Assembly: GCA_964479625.1 (NCBI GenBank)
Contig: CAYZMS010000011.1
Span: forward strand, 54,665 to 118,664
Direction of reading: 5' to 3'
Source of the DNA: CAYZMS01 sp964479625
GTDB lineage: Bacteria; Bacteroidota; Bacteroidia; Chitinophagales; Saprospiraceae
DNA length: 64,000 bases
The number at the start of each line of letters is the position of its first letter. The first letter of the stretch is position 1. This document shows positions 60,419 to 64,000 of this stretch, in pieces. A program made the position numbers and the translations under genes. Under the pieces are notes generated by a model that saw nothing but the letters and a program-made list of their open reading frames with translations, was not told where the DNA came from and did not search any database.

Positions 60419-62953
60419 ATGCGCGAACGAATGGCTGACGTCTTTCAACGGATAAGAACATTTGCTTTCCAGTGCTGGGAACAAGTTAAAGCGCTTTCAA
60501 TAAGGTTATGGAATAACCGGCCCAGCTGGAAGAAATGCTTACAGTACAGCCTTTTCACCTTGGGGCTGCTACTGCTGGTAAGCCTTATTTTCATTCTTTC
60601 CGTCTATCTGGGCGCTTTTAGTCCTTTGCCGGACTATTCCTCTCTGAAGAATATTCGAAACGATAATGCATCGGAGCTATACTCGGAGGATGGGGTGCTG
60701 TTGGGGCGTTACTTTATTGAAAACCGGGTTAATGCGGATTTTGAGGAGATCAACCCTGTGGTGATCGATGCACTTATCGCTATCGAAGATGCCCGGTTCT
60801 TTGAACATGGAGGGGTGGACATTCGGGCTCTAGGCCGGGTATTTTTGCGCACCTTTTTATTGCGGGATGCATCCGGAGGAGGAGGCAGCACCCTAAGCCA
60901 GCAATTGGCTAAAAACCTGTTCGGGCGGGAAGATTACGGGCTTTTTACTATTCCCGTCAATAAAGTTCGTGAATTATTTACTGCCCGTCGCCTGGAGCGT
61001 GTATATACAAAAGAAGATCTACTTCGGCTTTACCTGAATACCGTGCCGTTTGGAGAAAATACCTTTGGTATTAAAACAGCGGCGCAGCGATTCTTTGATA
61101 AGTCCCCGGCTGACCTTAAGGTAGAAGAGGCTGCTGTACTGGTAGGTATGTTAAAGGCAACGACTTATTATAATCCGGTTCGAAACCACGATCGTGCCCT
61201 GGGTAGACGCAATACCGTAATTCAGCAAATGACCAGGTACAAATACCTTTTGCCTGCAGAAGCCGATTCGCTTCAGCAATTGCCTTTGGAGGTGCAGTAT
61301 CATCCACTGGGAGAACTCGACGGACTTGCCGTTTATTTTCGAGAGCATCTTCGACCCCAGATCGAAGATGCCCTGGAAGGCTTGAAAAAGGAGGATGGTA
61401 GCGGGTACAACCTGTACACTGACGGTTTGCGTATTTTTACTTCTATTGATGCGCGCCTGCAACGCTGGGCGGAAACAGCGGTAAGTGAACAAATGCAGGA
61501 GAACCAAACCCGGTTTAATAAGGAATGGGAAGGCCGCGAGCCCTGGGGAGGTAAGAAGGGGCTGGAACGCCTGCTTTCACAAACCCACCACTACCGGCAA
61601 TTGAAAGCAAATGGATTGGAGGGTAAAGCCCTGCAGCAAGCTCTCGAAACCCCTCGCCGTATAACCGTTTTCGACTGGGAGCAAGGAGAAAAGGAAGTGG
61701 AGTGGTCTACCGTTGATTCTGTTAAGTTCTATGCCAGTCTGTTGCGCTCCGGTTTACTTAGTGTAGAACCCCAGACAGGGTTGATCAAAGCCTGGGTAGG
61801 GGGGATCGATTATCGCTTCCTTAAATATGATCATGTAAAAGCTCGGCGCCAGGTAGGGTCTACCTTCAAACCGGTGGTGTATGCTCAGGCCCTTCGAACA
61901 GGCGTCAAAGCCTGTGATTATTACCCCAATCGATTAACTGCATACCCGGAATATGAAAACTGGGAACCTCGCAACTCAGACGGGGAATACGGAGGTGTGT
62001 ACTCGGTAATAGGTGCATTGAGCAATTCGGTCAATACCATCACGGTAGACCTAATCATGAGTACTGGTGTGGAGCCCGTTCGACAACTTGCAAAAGATAT
62101 GGGCTTTTCATCAGAGATCCCCAAGGGTCCTGCTATTGCCCTCGGTGCCCTGGATGGTTCTCTGCTGGATATGTGCAGGGTGTACAGCACGATCGCCAAT
62201 AATGGACGAAGACCAACGTTTCACGCACTGGACCGAATAGAAACCAGTGAGGGAGATGTACTTGTGGAATTTGAACGTCCAAAGCCTTATTCTTTCGAAC
62301 CGGTCTTGGACAAGGAAACCGCTTTGCTCACCCGTCGGATGCTTGAAATGGTGGTGGACAGTGGTACAGCCCGCCGCTTACACTATGAATTTGGCCTCTA
62401 TACGGGTGTTGCCGGAAAGACAGGAACCACTCAAAATCAATCGGATGGTTGGTTTGTAGGGATCACTCCAAAATTGGTCACTGCAGTATGGGTGGGGGCG
62501 GAGGTACCTTCTATACACTTTCGGACGATGTCAGGTGGTCAGGGTTCAAGTACAGCCCTTCCCATTTTTGGAAATTACATGAGAAAGGTGAAAAAAGATG
62601 AGCGCCTGCGTCACTATAGACCTGGCCAATTCGAACCTCTGGCCGATACCCTGGCTTACCTGGTCGAATGCCCTCACTACCTGGATTTCCCGATGTTAAG
62701 CGAGGATCTGTGGGTGAAGTATGACGAAAATCCCGAGTTTTTTCAACGATTATTTAATGAGTTGGGTGGTAACCCTGAGCTTCCTATTGATATTAAGCGC
62801 AGGCGTAATAATGAAACTGATGAAGAATATTTTGAAAGAATGCGACGATATAATGAACGCCTTCAGGACCGGGAGCGAAACCGGGAAGAATTGAAAAGCT
62901 TTTGGAGCAAACTTCTTTTCCCAGACAAGTCTAAAGAGGAGGGTGGGATGTAG
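60419..62953 (+). CDS. Penicillin-binding protein 1A, bifunctional glycosyltransferase/transpeptidase
   Basis: An 844-residue class A PBP that polymerises and crosslinks peptidoglycan. One membrane anchor is at about residues 42-62 (LFTLGLLLLVSLIFILSVYL). The GT51 domain has IEDARFFEHGGVDIRALGR, GGGSTLSQQLAKNLF and RLERVYTKEDLLRLYLNTV. The transpeptidase serine is S481 in the S-T-F-K box (S481, K484), with SNSVNT as SxN and GKTGTT as the KTG box. The C-terminal 80 residues are charged and coiled (ERMRRYNERLQDRERNREEL). An ATG at 60431 is an alternative start. Confidence 0.94.
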   Translation: MRERMADVFQRIRTFAFQCWEQVKALSIRLWNNRPSWKKCLQYSLFTLGLLLLVSLIFILSVYLGAFSPLPDYSSLKNIRNDNASELYSEDGVLLGRYFIENRVNADFEEINPVVIDALIAIEDARFFEHGGVDIRALGRVFLRTFLLRDASGGGGSTLSQQLAKNLFGREDYGLFTIPVNKVRELFTARRLERVYTKEDLLRLYLNTVPFGENTFGIKTAAQRFFDKSPADLKVEEAAVLVGMLKATTYYNPVRNHDRALGRRNTVIQQMTRYKYLLPAEADSLQQLPLEVQYHPLGELDGLAVYFREHLRPQIEDALEGLKKEDGSGYNLYTDGLRIFTSIDARLQRWAETAVSEQMQENQTRFNKEWEGREPWGGKKGLERLLSQTHHYRQLKANGLEGKALQQALETPRRITVFDWEQGEKEVEWSTVDSVKFYASLLRSGLLSVEPQTGLIKAWVGGIDYRFLKYDHVKARRQVGSTFKPVVYAQALRTGVKACDYYPNRLTAYPEYENWEPRNSDGEYGGVYSVIGALSNSVNTITVDLIMSTGVEPVRQLAKDMGFSSEIPKGPAIALGALDGSLLDMCRVYSTIANNGRRPTFHALDRIETSEGDVLVEFERPKPYSFEPVLDKETALLTRRMLEMVVDSGTARRLHYEFGLYTGVAGKTGTTQNQSDGWFVGITPKLVTAVWVGAEVPSIHFRTMSGGQGSSTALPIFGNYMRKVKKDERLRHYRPGQFEPLADTLAYLVECPHYLDFPMLSEDLWVKYDENPEFFQRLFNELGGNPELPIDIKRRRNNETDEEYFERMRRYNERLQDRERNREELKSFWSKLLFPDKSKEEGGM

Positions 62954-62990
62954 CAGAGCCCCCTAAATATTTAGGAGCCGCTGCTACATC
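62947..62990. terminator. Hairpin between convergent PBP and hydrolase genes
   Basis: GATGTAGCAG (62947-62956, containing the PBP stop codon) pairs with CTGCTACATC (62981-62990), and the interior holds a 14-bp perfect palindrome (62962-62975). No strong U-run follows, so termination is plausible but unproven. Confidence 0.5.
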
Positions 62991-62993
62991 GAA

Positions 62994-63842
62994 TTACATC
63001 TTTTCTTTTAAGAAACGCACGGCTCCTGCATTAGCCTGTGCCGCTGCCTCTTTGTCGTAGTTTGGATTAGAAGGGTTGGCAAAAGCGTGATCGGCATCAT
63101 ATGATTTAACCGTTAGATCTTTTCCGGTCGCTTTGGCTAAATCCTGAAAATTAGAGGCTACTTCCGGAGTGATCCAGGCATCTTTTTCGGCAAAAATTGC
63201 CAGGATATCGGCCTCTAGAGGAGCTAGTTCGTCGGCCTTTTGGACCGGCATTCCATAGTACATGACGCAAGCTTCTCCCTGATCTCCAGCCAAGATAGAA
63301 GTGCGAAGGGACCACCCTCCTCCAAAGCACCAGCCAATAGTAGAAATATCAGCTTCGGGCCCTACTTTATCAAGGGCTCCCCGGACAATGGCCTCAGCCC
63401 TTGAAGGATCAACGCTTTGCATAAACTCACCTGCCTTGTCCGGATCGTCCGTTACCTTTCCGTCATACAGGTCCAGGGCAAAGACCCGTACATTTCCAAG
63501 GCTTTCGGCCAGTGCTTCAGCCTCCGCTTTAATGTGGTCGTTCAAACCCCACCATTCGTGAATAACAAAAAGTACGTCTTCGGTCTCGGCGCTGGTATTG
63601 AGGGCATAAGCACTTCCTTCTTTACCGTCAGCAGTGGGGAAAGTGATCATTTCGCCCTTCCCTTCGAAAGAAATGGCACCCGGTGTCTGGTGTTTGTCCT
63701 TGAATTCCGGATCCTCTACAAATTGTGCCATGTCGTCTTTGGATTCTTCGGAGGCCTCTGTCATAGAATCCTTGTTGGCATCACCACAGGCCCAGGGAAT
63801 AGCCATGAGTAGGATAAAAACAAGGCTTTGTAAGTTTCGCAT
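62994..63842 (-). CDS. Dienelactone hydrolase family lipoprotein
   Basis: A 282-residue alpha/beta hydrolase. Signal MRNLQSLVFILLMAIPWAC gives a lipobox cysteine at residue 19, unusual because most dienelactone hydrolases are cytoplasmic. The catalytic triad is visible as cysteine in IGWCFGGGWSL, aspartate in IFAEKDAWI and histidine in YDADHAFANP; the oxyanion area is FVIHEWWGLNDHIK. The frame is open for 22 codons upstream, but the ATG at 63842 gives the signal peptide. Substrate is unknown. It is convergent with PBP1A. Confidence 0.88.
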   Translation of the reverse strand: MRNLQSLVFILLMAIPWACGDANKDSMTEASEESKDDMAQFVEDPEFKDKHQTPGAISFEGKGEMITFPTADGKEGSAYALNTSAETEDVLFVIHEWWGLNDHIKAEAEALAESLGNVRVFALDLYDGKVTDDPDKAGEFMQSVDPSRAEAIVRGALDKVGPEADISTIGWCFGGGWSLRTSILAGDQGEACVMYYGMPVQKADELAPLEADILAIFAEKDAWITPEVASNFQDLAKATGKDLTVKSYDADHAFANPSNPNYDKEAAAQANAGAVRFLKEKM

Positions 63843-64000
63843 CTGTTTTATTTTTGAAAGAAGTTGTTTAAAAATGATTTGTTTAGATTCTGAGGAGTAT
63901 GAGAGCAAATGCCAGATAATGTAAGCTCAGCCAATTTTGAGCCTCTGTTTCAAAGCGGATCAAAAGAGCTCTGAATGCATCGATCCATGCATTTGTTCGT
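63843..64000. other. Window end, non-coding
   Basis: 158 bp upstream of the hydrolase gene. It contains a short inverted repeat (AATGCAT / ATGCATT near 63974-63995) but no recognisable gene start before the window edge. Confidence 0.35.

Overview
The window reads as a chromosomal segment of a Bacteroidota bacterium, probably of the Saprospiria/Lewinellaceae type. The phylum call rests on families that I know mainly or often from this group (DUF2851, DUF4783, DUF4294, tandem OmpH/Skp proteins, a DUF937-OmpA fusion, a TolB-propeller/beta-barrel giant), on the futalosine menaquinone gene mqnC, on weak Shine-Dalgarno sites, and on promoters that fit the Bacteroidota consensus (TTTG or TTG, 19-21 nt, TAnnTTTG). 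The class-level placement is inference. I see no prophage, insertion sequence, CRISPR array, tRNA or rRNA. This is a housekeeping region with dense, short operons.

Layout. 1-5 kb: 5' end of an ECF sigma factor (minus, cut by the window edge), a PpiD/SurA-type foldase, a tiny membrane ORF, dihydrofolate reductase, and DUF2851. 5-10 kb: DUF554 transporter-like protein, MurU-like nucleotidyltransferase and an 1142-residue envelope protein, all minus. 10-18 kb: metallo-beta-lactamase-fold hydrolase, subtilisin-like lipoprotein protease, DUF4783, phosphoglycerate mutase gpmI with a small lipoprotein, an 800-bp non-coding stretch with two orphan terminators, a glycosyltransferase and mqnC. 18-24 kb: rimP-nusA-infB translation/transcription operon. 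24-30 kb: DUF937-OmpA protein, DUF4294, glutamyl-tRNA reductase hemA and a cation-chloride-cotransporter-like permease. 30-36 kb: aspS, a cyclase, a TPR/membrane protein, a sugar nucleotidyltransferase, then rnhB and DUF1963. 36-42 kb: RND/MMPL exporter, MtfA-like metallopeptidase, flavin-binding protein, and a divergent PurF-type amidotransferase. 42-49 kb: small membrane protein-mutL-rhomboid-rhomboid-EEP nuclease-cysS, then rlmN. 49-57 kb: Xaa-Pro aminopeptidase, rpoN, two OmpH chaperones, a universal stress protein and a BCCT betaine carrier. 57-64 kb: YjdI/CDGSH iron-sulfur protein with a GNAT acetyltransferase, a lipoprotein, MarR, an MntR-type regulator, penicillin-binding protein 1A and a dienelactone hydrolase lipoprotein.

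Themes: protein quality control at the envelope (PpiD, Skp pair, two rhomboids, MtfA, S8 protease, OmpA/PBP), translation and RNA modification (RimP, NusA, IF2, AspRS, CysRS, RlmN, GluTR), and genome maintenance (MutL, RNase HII). The observations most worth a second look are two genes broken at poly-A runs (EEP hydrolase at 46182-46192 and GNAT at 57850-57856), which are either assembly/sequencing errors or slippage-controlled genes; a terminator-like hairpin whose U-run ends at the rimP start codon; a 47-bp near-perfect palindrome between the betaine carrier and the iron-sulfur gene; and orphan terminators in the 15.1-15.9 kb gap that suggest small RNAs. I did not find a clearly new multi-gene system.
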